From contig JAREIK010000741.1 in assembly GCA_029783825.1 (NCBI GenBank), forward strand, positions 74,858 to 138,857: 64,000 nt of DNA. The letters run 5' to 3'. Source of the DNA: Sapria himalayana (Eukaryota > Streptophyta > Magnoliopsida > Malpighiales > Rafflesiaceae). A program made the position numbers and the translations under genes. Positions within the stretch are counted from its first letter, which is position 1. Each line of letters begins with the position of its first letter. Positions 50,547-60,417 of this stretch are shown piece after piece. Under the pieces are notes generated by a model, which was given only the letters and a program-made list of their open reading frames with translations, searched no databases and was not told the origin of the DNA.

Positions 50547-50551
50547 CCCTA
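50547..50551. repeat. target-site duplication CCCTA, right side of copia
   Basis: Identical to 45267-45271. It continues into GATCTTCAT, matching the uninterrupted left-arm leader. Confidence 0.93.
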
Positions 50552-51365
50552 GATCTTCATTTTTAGTCCTTTTTTTTGGTTTCCTACATCTTTGCTAATT
50601 TCTTCTTCATTTTTCATTTTTTTTATTTGGGGCTTTCTCTATTTCCATTATTGTAGCTCTAGAAGGAAAATACCACTTTTCCAAGGTAGAAAAGATCCAA
50701 AGGCATATTTAGAGTGAAAGAATAAAATTGAGTTGATCTTTGAATCCCATAACTATTCAGAGGAAAATAAGGTAAAGCTTTTAGTTATTGAGTTCCAAGA
50801 TTATACACTTGTTTGGTGGGACCAGATGGTGACTAACAAGAGGAGGAATCACGAAAGGCCTATTGATACTTGAGATGATTTAAAGGCTCTCATGAGAATA
50901 AAATTCATACCTGGCCATTATCATTGGGATCGTGTACAAATTCTCCGAAGTATGACAAAAGGTTTAAAGAGGGTGGAAGATTATTACAAAGGTATGAAGG
51001 TTGCTATGATTAGAGCTAATGTTGAGGAGGATCGAAAGGCCACAATGACAAGGTTTTTGAATGGTTTGAATCGAGACATTACTAATGTGGTGGAGTTAAA
51101 CATTATGTGGATTTGGAGGACATGGTACATATGGCTATGAAGGTGGAAAGGAAGTTGAATAGAAAGGGACTAGTAAAGTATTCTTCAGCTTCTATTCATG
51201 CATGGAAATTGAAGTGCGGCAGCAATGAAACACATGACAAGACTATTTCCAAGTAAGATGACTCTACCAAGCATAAAGGTAAATTTGAAATCCAAGTCAA
51301 TCGTAATCATGACATCAAATGTTTCAAGGGTTCAGGTCATATTGCTTCAAAATGCCCAAACTAAA
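50552..51365 (+). pseudogene. gypsy B leader remainder and gag, right copy
   Basis: The leader continues to about 50690, then gag: VIEFQDY, LFGGTRW in shifted frames, a TGA at 50871-50873 shared with the left arm, then MTKGLKRVEDYYKGMKVAMI, NVEEDRKATMTRFLNGLNRD (50892-51140). The frame is lost after VVEL because of a small deletion. The knuckle at about 51313-51358 reads CFKGSGHIASKCPN, two residues short and lacking the second cysteine, as on the left. Confidence 0.85.
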
Positions 51366-51367
51366 GA

Positions 51368-52184
51368 GTGATGATTATGAAAGACATTGGGGAAGTGGAG
51401 ACCGCAAGTGAGAATGAAAGTGATGATATGCCACCTTTGGAAGATGTTAGTGGTGATGATGGGAAAGCATACGCTGAGGAAGGCAAACTTGTTACTATGA
51501 GTGCTCTTAAGACACAAGTCAAGGTGGATGAAACATACCAACAAAGGGAAAACATATTTCATATTAGATGTATTGTTAACATCAAGGTATATAGTATGAT
51601 CATTGATGGGGAAAGTTATACCAATGTTGATAGTAACATCCTTGTTGAGAATTTGTGTTTGCCTTTGTTGAAACATCCAAGGCCTTACAAGTGGCAATGG
51701 TTGATTGATTGTGGGGAGGTCAAGGTGAATAAGCAAGTCTTAGTTTCTTTCAATATTGAGAGGTACAATGACAAAGTGCTTTGTGATGTGGCTCCTATGC
51801 ATGCTCGTAATATCTTTTTGGGGAGACCGTGGTAATATGATAGAAAGGTGATGCATGATGGGTTTAGAAATAGGTACAATATTGTAAAAGATGATAAATC
51901 AGTTACACTTGTTCCTTTGTCTCCAAGGCAAGTTTATGAGGATCAAATGAAATTGTTGAGTTGGGTTGATAAAAAAAGAAAGAGACTGAAACTTCAAGAA
52001 AAAATGAGAGTGAAAAGAAAAAGTGTAAAAAAGAATTATTTGAGAGAGGGAAAAACAAAAGTGAGTTTCTATGCAAAGGAAAGTGAGGTTAGGAAGACTT
52101 GTATGGCATATCAGCCTATGATTTTTATGGTATACAAGGAATCCGACCCTCCAAAATATAAAACTAACCAATCACTTCCTAGTT
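51368..52184 (+). pseudogene. gypsy B aspartic protease and linker, right copy
   Basis: Acidic linker (ESDDMPPLEDVSGDDGKAY), then VYSMIIDGESYTNVDSNI with the presumed catalytic Asp in IIDG, KHPRPYKWQW and NIFLGRPW, then an in-frame TAA at 51833-51835. It resumes with YDRKVMHDGFRNRY and a basic linker (51848-52240), which includes SYAKE-like and TCMAYQPMIFMVYKES blocks also found on the left. The stop after RPW is private to this arm. Confidence 0.85.
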
Positions 52185-52858
52185 TTGGTTGTTTCTTTGT
52201 TGCAGGAGTTCGAGGATGTGTTCCCGGAGAAAGTTCCTAGCGGACTGCCATCCATTTCAAGTATCGAACATCAAATTAACTTCATACTTGAGGCTATTAT
52301 CCCAATCGACCAGCCTATAGAAGTAATCCCGAGGAAACAAATGAGTTTCAAAGGCAAGTTGAAGAGTTGTTGAGCAAGGGATATGTGAGGGAAAGCTTGA
52401 GTCAATGTGCAGTACCAGTACTTTTGGTGCCTAGAAAGGATGGGACATGGTGTATGTGGATTGATTGTAGGGCCATCTACAACATCACGATATAGTATCA
52501 TCATTTTTTACCTAGGTTAGATGATATGCTTGATGAGTTGCATTGGTCTTGTATTTTCAGCATGATAGATCTTAAGAGTGGATATCATCAGATAAAAATG
52601 AAAGAAGGTGATGAGTGAATAACTATATTTAAGACTAAATATAAATCGTATGAATGGTTAGTTATGCCATTTGGTCTTACTAATGCACCTGGCACTTTCA
52701 TGAGATTGATGAATTATGTTTTGAGTGCATTCATTGGAAAATTTGTTGTTTATTTTGATGACATCCTAGTGTTTAGCAAGAGTATAGATGAGCATGTTGA
52801 ACATTTGAGATGTGTGCTTGCTGTTTTGAGGAATGAAAAAATGTATGCTAATTTTTAG
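52185..52858 (+). pseudogene. gypsy B reverse transcriptase, right copy
   Basis: The pre-RT block LQEFEDVFPEKVPSGLPSIS (52185-52373) is followed by a frame change. [39 protein letters not shown] then a TGA, and the open piece 52664-52858: [28 protein letters not shown]. The YFDD catalytic pair is intact here, unlike the left arm (YFDN). It ends at TAG 52856-52858, at the same codon as the left copy. Confidence 0.87.
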
Positions 52859-53581
52859 AAATGTACTTTTTGCATGGAGAAGATTATATTCCTTGGTTTT
52901 GTTATTAGTGGGAAATGTATTGAAGTGGATGAAGAGAAAGTTAAGGCAATCAAGGAGTGGCCAACGCCTAAGAGCATCACCGAGGTAAGAAGCTTTCAAG
53001 GTTCAACTAGTTTTTATCGGTGATTTTTTAAAGACACTATCACAATTGCCGCACCACTTACTGAAATTGTTAAAAAGAACGTTAGTTTTCATTGGGGCAA
53101 TAATCAAGACAATACATTTATTGTTATTAAAGAAAGGTTATGTTCTACCCCTATGTTAGCATTACCTGACTTTAATAAAACTTTTGAGATTGAATGTGAT
53201 GCCTCAGAAATATGGATTGAAGCTATTTTGATGCAGGATTAGCGGCCAATTGCATTTTTAAGTGAGAAGTTGGGAGGAACAGCTTTGAATTACCCAACAT
53301 ATGACAAGTTATTCTATGCACTTGTTAGAGCTTAAGAAACTTGGCAATACTATTGATGGTCTAAGGAGTTTGTAATCCATACTGATCATTAATCATTGAA
53401 AGATCTCAAGGGCCAAGGTAAGTTGAACAAGAGGCATGCTAGGTGGATGGAGTACATTAAGATTTTCCCTTATGTTATTCGGTACAAGCAAGGTAAGGAA
53501 AGTGTGGTTGCTGATGCTTTATCCCGATGGTATGTGCTTCTAAATCTTTGGGTGCAAAATTACTTGGATTTGAGTATTTGA
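52859..53581 (+). pseudogene. gypsy B RT connection and RNase H, right copy
   Basis: KCTFCMEKIIFLGFVISG, then EWPTPKSITEVRSFQG, SFHWG, LALPDFNKTFEIECDASE and [41 protein letters not shown]. Stops at 53240-53242, 53333-53335 and 53390-53392 coincide with those of the left copy. Others are private. RNase H is non-functional. Confidence 0.85.
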
Positions 53582-54602
53582 AGGATATGTATGCCAATGA
53601 TTTTGATTTTGCTGATGTGTATATGGCATGTGATAAGATAACATTTGAAAAATTCTATAAGCATGATAGTTACTTGTTTAGGAGAAATAAGTCGTGTGTG
53701 CCAAATTATTCAATGAGTGAATATTTGGTGCGTGAGGCACATGGTGGGGGGCAAATGGGACACATTGGTGTTGGTAAAACTTTGGAGATTTTGCATGAGC
53801 ATTTATTTTTGCCTAAGATGGAAAAAGATCTCATTCGCATTTGTAGTAGATGCATTACATATAGAATGACCAAATCTAAGTTTATGCCATGGGTTGTATA
53901 CACCCTTGCTTGTTCCTAGTGAGCCATGGGCAGACATATCAAAAGACTTTATTTTGGGGCTACCTAAGACAAATAACCATTGAGATTCAACTTTTGTGGT
54001 TGTGGATAGATTTAGTAAGATGACACATTTCATTCCATGCCATAAAATAGAAGATGCCACGCACTTTGCTGATTTATTTTTTCGGCAAATAGTGCAACTT
54101 CTTGTTGTGCCTAGAAGTACTATGTCAAATAGGGATGTTAAGTTCCTTAGCTACTTTTGGAATATTTTGTTGGGTAAGTTGGACACTAAACTTCTATATT
54201 CCACACTTGTCATCCATAAATAGATGGACAAACTGAGGTAGTTAATATGACTTTATCTCAAATTTTGCACGCTGTGATTATAAAGAATCTAAAAACATGG
54301 GAAGATTATTGCCATTCATAGAGTTTGCAGACAATTGGACTGTGCATACTACTACTTATTCTCCTTTTGAAGTTGTTTATGGTTTTAATCTAGCAACTCA
54401 TTTGATTTTGATGCCTTTGTCTCTTAAAAAATGGGATAACTTTGATTGGAAAAGGAAGACTAAATTAGTGAAGTCCATTCATGAGAAGGTTAAGCTTCAG
54501 ATTGAGAAAAAGAATGAACAATTTGCTTCCCAAGCTAACAAGAGAAGGAGACGTGTCACCTTTGAGCCGGAAGATTTCGTCTGGGTACACATGAAAAAAT
54601 AG
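53582..54602 (+). pseudogene. gypsy B integrase, right copy
   Basis: Zinc domain REAHGGGQMGHIGVGKTLEI with CSRC retained (53527-53919). The core at 53996-54223 has [20 protein letters not shown] and [19 protein letters not shown] short deletion breaks the frame before the HPQTDGQTE region, of which TDKLR pieces remain near 54225. The C-domain is at 54297-54602: ADNWTVHTTTYSPFEVVYGF, TFEPEDFVWVHMKK. The frames are split into three by indels. Confidence 0.86.
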
Positions 54603-54778
54603 AGATTTCTAGTACAAAGAAGATCCAAGTTAAAACATAGAGCAGATGGACTATTTCAAAACCATGAAAAGATTAATGATAATGCATACAAAGTGGATCT
54701 TCCATGTGAGTATAATGTGTATGCTACTTTTGATGTTGGTGAAGATAGAAGGTATTATCATTTTGAGGAGATAGAGAA
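54603..54778 (+). pseudogene. gypsy B pol tail and polypurine tract, right copy
   Basis: After a TAG at 54600-54602 the tail reads QRRSKLKHRADGLFQ, KINDNAYKVDLPCEYNVYAT, then acidic residues. The purine tract GAGGAGATAGAGAA occupies 54765-54778, directly before the LTR. The open frame 54693-55031 continues across LTR and hAT DNA and is not a single gene. Confidence 0.8.
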
Positions 54779-54903
54779 TGAAGAGTCTTTTTGTGGATCG
54801 ATTGGTGAGGTTGCTGTTCACGATCCCTTAAATGTTCTAGATGGACTAATTATAAAGTTAAGATCTAATAAGATCAAGGAAGAATGGTTGGGATGGAAGA
54901 ATC
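54779..54903 (+). repeat. 3' LTR of right gypsy B, truncated after ~125 bases
   Basis: Begins TGAAGAGTCTTTTTGTGG and follows the left LTR as far as the GAAGAATGG..GGGA block, corresponding to about 7633 in the left arm. It then stops where TAGAGGTGTCAAACGGG begins. The remaining ~650 bases of LTR are not found in the window. Confidence 0.85.
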
Positions 54904-55075
54904 TAGAGGTGTCAAACGGGTCAGGCCAAGCCGGCCTACCCGTTTTTTTAAAGCATGATTTTGCTTTCGTGTCGGGCCAGACACGGCATGGTTTTTGTAC
55001 CGTGCTTTGCATGGCCCGTCATTGTTTATAAAAGCTCGGCCGATCGAGCCTAGCCTGGCCATACGAGCCAGGTTA

Positions 55076-55505
55076 ATTTTTTTTTTAATTTTATAGTTTT
55101 AAATTTTAGGTTACTTATAAAATATATTTAAAAATATATAGAATTATAGATAATGTATATAATAATAACTTTATTAAATGAAAACTGTTTAAAATTTATT
55201 AAATTACAAAGTTTAAATTTTTTTTATAATTTAAAATAAAATTAGTTTATAATTTATTAAAATTAAATTATAGAGGTATAAATTTTTAAATGAAAAAAAA
55301 CACAAAAAAATAAATAAATCAAAAAATTTTGTTATAAAAAATTAAATAGTAAAAAAAACAAAAGCAAACCAAATGAAAAATGACCAATCAGCCAATAGAT
55401 ACCGAAGGTTCGAACCAAACAAATTAAAGTTTCAACGTAATGTATAATTAAAGCATACAATCAATAAAAAACAAAACATTATAATCAAAAAGTAGTGGAT
55501 CATCA
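55076..55505. other. AT-rich 3' region of the hAT fragment
   Basis: Poly-A/T-rich sequence without a frame, between the GC-rich terminus and the end of the transposase. I see nothing else in it. Confidence 0.6.
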
Positions 55506-56525
55506 TCAATCGTCAATCGGTATATCATGAGCATCATTAGCCGCAACATCAAGATCAGCATCATATGGATCATCATCATTACCATTCAACTCCTCCGCTT
55601 TCACAGTGGATGCAACTATTATCCATGTCCTTGTCCTAGCTCCAGCATGATCATGGATGCTAAATCTCGATCTCCTATTCGAAATTATGTTCACTGCAAC
55701 AGAAAAAGTAGACTTCGATGTTATGCTTGACACCGGAGGAGTCAGTAGATCCCGTGTCATCCTAGATAGCATGGGAAAGGTGGACTCATATGATTTCCAC
55801 TATTATAATATATCAAGATTCTTAGTATCAGAATGTGATAGGATTGAGTAGTAATCGGTATCTAAGTACCGAGACAGCTCGCTCCTATGTGATGGTCCAC
55901 CCATACATTTCCCCCTCGCTAGCTGAATGGAAAAATCGTCATCTCCGAACAGGGTATCAATGTCCGTAATCACAGTCTCACTACTACCACCACCATACCT
56001 AGTATCATAGTATGTGAACAGGTCAGTCAACTTCTCGTGAATTAACCCTTCAGGTGGCTCTTCCAGGTTCATGCACGAGGAAATGTAAGTCAGTGTGTTT
56101 TCTACCCCTTCCACCTTAACTCTAGGGTCCATGCATGCAGTGAGGTAATAAAGAGATGGAACGATGGACCAGTACTTCAAGTACTTGGTTTCCATCTCTG
56201 AAACCATATGGCTAAGTGTCGGGTCAGCTCGATACTTCCTAAACATGCTACTAATGTTGCATATGCACCTAAGTGCAATGCAAGTCGTGGGCGTATAAAC
56301 CGATAAACACATGTTCGTTGTGTCATAAAAAATTTTCAGAAATTTCATAAATGAATTTCTTGAAGCCGAGACAGTGTCGTCAATAATAAGTTCATCACTC
56401 TTACTATCGACGTAGACGGATATCTTGTGTTCGTATCCAACACTTGATTCTAACATCAGGTACGTGTAATTCCAATAATGTCTCACATCAGATTGGAATT
56501 TTTTCTTCTTAAGATTCACAGACAA
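55506..56525 (-). pseudogene. hAT transposase, C-terminal half (RNase H-like end and hATC domain)
   Basis: Two open pieces. 55803-56525 (240 codons) carries the DUF4413-type region: FMKFLKIFYDTTNMCLSVYT, HMVSEMETKYLKYWSIVPSL, YYLTACMDPRVKV, then SRYLDTDYYS. 55506-55772 carries the hATC dimerisation domain: FPMLSRMTRDLLTPPVSSIT, SKSTFSVAVNIISNRRSR. They are separated by a frameshift or stop near 55790. The BED zinc finger and first catalytic residues are absent because the 5' half is lost. The transposase would excise the element; this one cannot. Confidence 0.85.
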
Positions 56526-56537
56526 TCAGAGACTACC

Positions 56538-57114
56538 TGATGCGTACGTGGACGAGTGATTCCGAGCAGAAAATTTAAAATTCTAGGTTTTCATGATTTC
56601 GAAGTAAATGAGCGAACCTACCTCAATACAAGTCGGATTTACCCAATTTAAAAAGCCACAGATAGAATACTCGAAGATCTACAACTTTTTTGTTTACAGT
56701 ATCCCCCAAATAAGTTCTGTGGAGTGCGCAATTCTGGATGGAATTACACGAGACATTGTTTTTGGGGAAAGTTTGTAATTCAGGATAAATGTAGTTCACC
56801 ACCTAGGTTTGAAGGAAATCCCACCTACCAAGGATAAAGAACTATTTGATTAACCACCAAAGTTGTTGGATAAAGAATCAAGATAAATAAACTCACAAAG
56901 AGAAACTTTCATTCATTCAAACAACAACTCCATTATAAATGACAATGTCTCCTTATGTAGAGATTAGACTCTGAATAAAAATTATAAAAAAATAAAATAA
57001 AAAAAAGTGAATTAAAAAAATGGCAAATAGGATCTTCTCTTCAGCATTAGAAATTCGTCCACGAATGATAACCAGCAAATATTCACTTCCAAAGACAGCA
57101 ACAAATTAGGATCA
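56538..57114 (-). repeat. 3' LTR of gypsy A
   Basis: On + it reads TGATGCGTACG...AATTAGGATCA; on - it starts TGATCC right after the AAGGAAGGA purine stretch that ends pol. It matches 61682-62254. Its outer edge cuts into the hAT transposase. Confidence 0.85.
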
Positions 57115-57375
57115 TCCTTCCTTAATCCATCGCAACAAATTGTAACCAAAATTAGTTTTGACATGCATAAGTACGAATAGTGGATATTTTGCTGAAGGAA
57201 TGTGGTCAGGAATTAAGGCTTGATTATTAGTCTCGAGTGCTTCCGCATCATTCTCCCCGGGTTGCTTGAGATTTGTCCTCAAATCTGGTAAGTCTCCATC
57301 CTCCAAGTAGGGAGAAAGATCACCAACATTAATAGTTTCCAAAACTCCATATTCTCCAGGAAGATCAAACTAGTA
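57112..57375 (-). pseudogene. gypsy A pol tail
   Basis: NVGDLSPYLEDGDLPDLRTN, PGENDAEALET, NFGYNLLRWIKEG, then TGA. It is the same tail as + 2395-2646 and, partially, - 62255-62394. It is separated from the integrase by stops near 57370-57480. The ends AAGGAAGGA act as the probable polypurine tract. Confidence 0.8.
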
Positions 57376-58373
57376 AGCATTTTGCCAATTCTCTCCAGAA
57401 CTTAAAATTGACCGATAGCTCGAAGCATAAGCTTGTTTTTCCGCAGAGAATGAAATATTTACTTCCTTAAGTGTAACCACACGAGATCACCTGGCTGGAA
57501 ATGAGCTTTCCTTCGATGTTTATTAGCTTTTTTCTTATAAAACTCATTAGCCTTCTCGATCTTGCTTCGAATCTGCTAATGGAGCTTTTTTATTGATTCG
57601 GCTTGCTCTTTGCCATCAAAGTTCTCTTGTGAATTAGATGGAATGGGCATTAAATCAATTGGTGGGAGAGGATTGATTCCATACACAGCTTCAAAAGGTG
57701 ATCGACCAGTAGTATAATTTGGTGATCAATTATAAGCGAACTCAGCATGTGCAAGCTTCAAATCCTAATCTTTTAGAGTTTTACTAACCATTCCTCGAAA
57801 CAACGTAGTGAGAGTGCGATTGGTTACCTACGTTTGTCCATCGGTTTGAGGATGACAAGTGGTACTAAATAGAAGTCTGGTCCCAAGCATTCTCCATAAG
57901 GTCTTCCAGAAATAACTTAAAAACTTAGAATCACAATCAGATACAATGGTCTTCGGAACTCCATGAAGGCGAATGATTTCCTTGAAATAAAGATCAGCCA
58001 CATGAGATGCATCATTCGTCTTGTGACATGGAATAAAATGAGCCATTTTAGAAAATCGATCAACGACCACCATAATTGTATCTTTTCCCCTTTGAGTTCT
58101 CGGAAGAGCCACAATAAAATACATGCTCACATCTTCCCAAGGCTGTAATGGTACGGGAAGGGGCATATATAGTCCTTGATAAAAATTACTCTTTGCTCTT
58201 TGACAAGTTGCACACCTCAAGATGATAGCACGTATGTCTCCACTCATCTTTGGATAATAAAAGTGTTCTTGAAGGATTTCAAAAGTTTTATTCATGCAGA
58301 AGTGCCCAGCCAAACCCCCACCATGTGCTTTGCGGATTAACAGTTCTCTAAATGAACTCTTATGCACACATAA
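57376..58373 (-). pseudogene. gypsy A integrase
   Basis: The open stretch 57828-58367 (179 codons) holds the whole N-domain and most of the core: [90 protein letters not shown]. The first catalytic position reads SMYF where + 1616 has SIDF, so the first acidic residue appears replaced by Tyr. The C-domain (57480-57800) is split by stops. Confidence 0.88.
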
Positions 58374-59217
58374 TCAGTTACCCTTGAATATAAAATCATT
58401 TTGGACAGGATATGTACCTTGAATTCCATGCTTGCAACTATCGATAATAGGGAAGAACTCTGGGTCTTCAGAATATAATTCTTTCATGGATTGAAAACCA
58501 AGAATTCTAGAATCAAGGATAGCAAGCATAGAGTATCTTCTTGATAAAGCATCCGCAACAACATTAGTATGACCAGGTTTATACTTTGAAATAAAAGAAA
58601 AGGATTGAAGAAATTCTACCCATTTGGCATGCCTTGTGTTGAGCTTGAGTTGGCCATTAATAAACTTCAAAGTTTCATTATCATAATGAAGTACAAACTA
58701 TTTAGGCCTCAAATAATTACTCCAATGATCAAGAGCTCTCACAATTGCGCAGAACTCCTTATCATAAGTTGAGTAGTTCTTCTTCGAATCAGTTAATTTT
58801 TCACTGAAATATTCCAATGGTCTTTGTTCTTGAACTAGAACAACTCTAATACCAACTCTACTAGCATCACATTCAACTTCAAACATTTTATCAAAATTAG
58901 GAAGTGCAAGAATAGGGGACTCACATAGCTTTTGTTTGATGAGTTTAAAAGTGGCATGAGCAGCTCTTGTCCATTCAAAAGAGCCATTCTTCATGCATTC
59001 ATGATAGGGGCAATGATTGTACTGAAATTCTTCACAAAATGATGATAGAAAGAAGCAAGGCCATGAAAACTCCTTACATCGGTGATGGATTTCGGAACCG
59101 GCAAGGTCTTCATTGCATCCCCCTTCCATTGATCAACAGAAATTCCATCTTTCGAAACCACTTTGGCATAATACTAGAAGAGAAGAACACACACTTCTCC
59201 ATTTTGGCATAAAGCTT
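58374..59217 (-). pseudogene. gypsy A RNase H
   Basis: 58698-59129 has FKLIKQKLCESPILALPNFD, KMFEVECDASRVGIRVVLVQ, EYFSEKLTDSKKNYSTYDKE and ALDHWSNYLRPK then a TAG; 58374-58670 continues [39 protein letters not shown]. The catalytic Asp of VECDAS is present. A stop lies in the RT connection near 59216, and a frame slip upstream of 59130. Confidence 0.87.
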
Positions 59218-59829
59218 CTATTCTTTCAAGGCTTTAAAAACCTGCTTCAAATGAGAAATATGCTCCTCCTCACTTCGACTATAAACAAGTATATCGTCAA
59301 AGTATACAACAATAAACTGATCAACAAAGGAACAAAGAACCTCGTTCATAAGCCTCATAAAAGTACTTGGAGCATTAGAAAGTCCGAATGGCATAATCAC
59401 CCATTCATATAAACCTGCCTTAGTCTTGAAGGATGTTTTCCACTCATCTCCTTTCCACATTCGGATCTGGTGATAGCCACTTCGCAAATATATCTTTGAA
59501 AACATAGTAGAATCATATAATTTATCAAGCATATCATCAAGTCTAGGTATAAGGTACCTATACTTAATAGTGATGTTTTTGATGGCTCGGCTATCAACAC
59601 ACATTCTGAATGTTCCATCCTTCTTTGGTACGAGTAGAGCCGGAACATAACATGGGCTCATACTTTCTCGAACATATCCCTTGTTGATGAGTTCATCGAC
59701 CTGTCTTTGCAACTCCTTTGTTTCCTCCAGGTTGCATCTATATGCTGCTTTGTTCGGTAGAGAGGCACCAGGTAGCAAGTCAATTTGGTGCTCAATACCT
59801 CTTATTGGAGGTAATCTAGATGATAATTC
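59218..59829 (-). pseudogene. gypsy A reverse transcriptase
   Basis: 186 open codons: [111 protein letters not shown]. The YFDD pair is intact; one residue is inserted just before it (FIVVYFDD). The second RT Asp (expected in FSKIDLRSGYH) is replaced: the text reads [11 protein letters not shown]. It ends at a stop after FKALKE. Confidence 0.9.
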
Positions 59830-60417
59830 TTAGGGGAACACATCTACAAATTCTTTTAACAAGATATGCATTTTCAGATGTATAGGTATTTTGATATCAT
59901 TCCTTTTCTCTACTATAAGCAAAGAAAATATATTTTTCTGTTTGGTAATGGCTCTCTCAACCTGTGCTTCACTCAAGTAAAGACTTTCCCTAATAATGTT
60001 TCTCTCCCCGGGTTGATTTTGATGTATCATGCTCGGTCTCAAAGATTCAAGAGTAATGCATTTTCGTTCCTTGTGAAAAGAGTATGTGTTTTTTTGCCCA
60101 TCATGTACAGCCTTTCTATCATATTGCCACGGTCTGTCTAACAACAAGTGACAAGCATCCATGAAAATAACATCGCATAAAACTTTATCTCGATAATTTT
60201 TACTAATTGAAAATGATATAAATGCTTGTTTGGTTACCTTCACATAATTTCCTTTGCTAATCCACTGAAGCTTGTAAGGTTGAGGATGTTTTGATGTTGG
60301 TAGCTTTAGTTTTTCAATCAAGGTTGTCGAGGCGACATTGATGCAGCTTGTTCCATCGATAATCATCGTACACACCTTCCTGTTAATAGTTCAACGGGTG
60401 TGGAAGATATCATTCCT
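59830..60417 (-). pseudogene. gypsy A aspartic protease and RT linker
   Basis: 181 codons: CTMIIDGTSCINVASTTLIE (active-site region), KHPQPYKLQWISKGNYVKVT, VIFMDACHLLLDRPWQYDRK, then a linker with TKQKNIFSLLIVEKRND and LLKEFVDVFP, ending at a stop inside the VFPEEL-type pre-RT block. It is closely related in layout to gypsy B protease (10605-11195), so families A and B are relatives. Confidence 0.87.

Larger units (their letters stand above)
44242..54903 (+). mobile_element. Ty3/gypsy family B, right-arm copy (dead; copia nested; 3' LTR truncated)
   Basis: 5' LTR 44242-45039, primer site, leader, gag, protease, RT, RNase H, integrase, purine tract 54765-54778 and only the first ~125 bases of the 3' LTR, cut at 54903 where a hAT terminus begins. 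The leader is split by a copia element (45272-50546). It is the inverted partner of 6997-13019. At least five nonsense codons are common to both copies. Confidence 0.93.
54904..56537 (-). mobile_element. hAT DNA transposon, 3' part only
   Basis: The outer end TAGAGGTGTCAAACGGG, with GC-rich palindromic motifs (GGCCAAGCCGGCC, CGGGCCAGACACGG) to about 55075, is the style of plant hAT termini. The element reads leftward: the transposase C-terminal half (55506-56525), then ~420 bases of AT-rich 3' DNA (55085-55500), then the terminus. The 5' half is missing, cut at 56538 by the gypsy A LTR. No matching second terminus is in the window. Confidence 0.8.

Noticed and set aside
7000..54900. Palindrome as a sequencing or assembly hairpin artefact
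   Set aside because: The arms differ by scattered substitutions, private indels, satellite length and a complete copia insertion with target duplication. An artefactual fold-back would be almost identical. A gross assembly join in the repeats still cannot be excluded by reading alone.
54693..55031. 112-codon + frame as a possible gene fusion
   Set aside because: It is the gypsy B pol tail running across its LTR and into the hAT terminus; the joins coincide with element boundaries.
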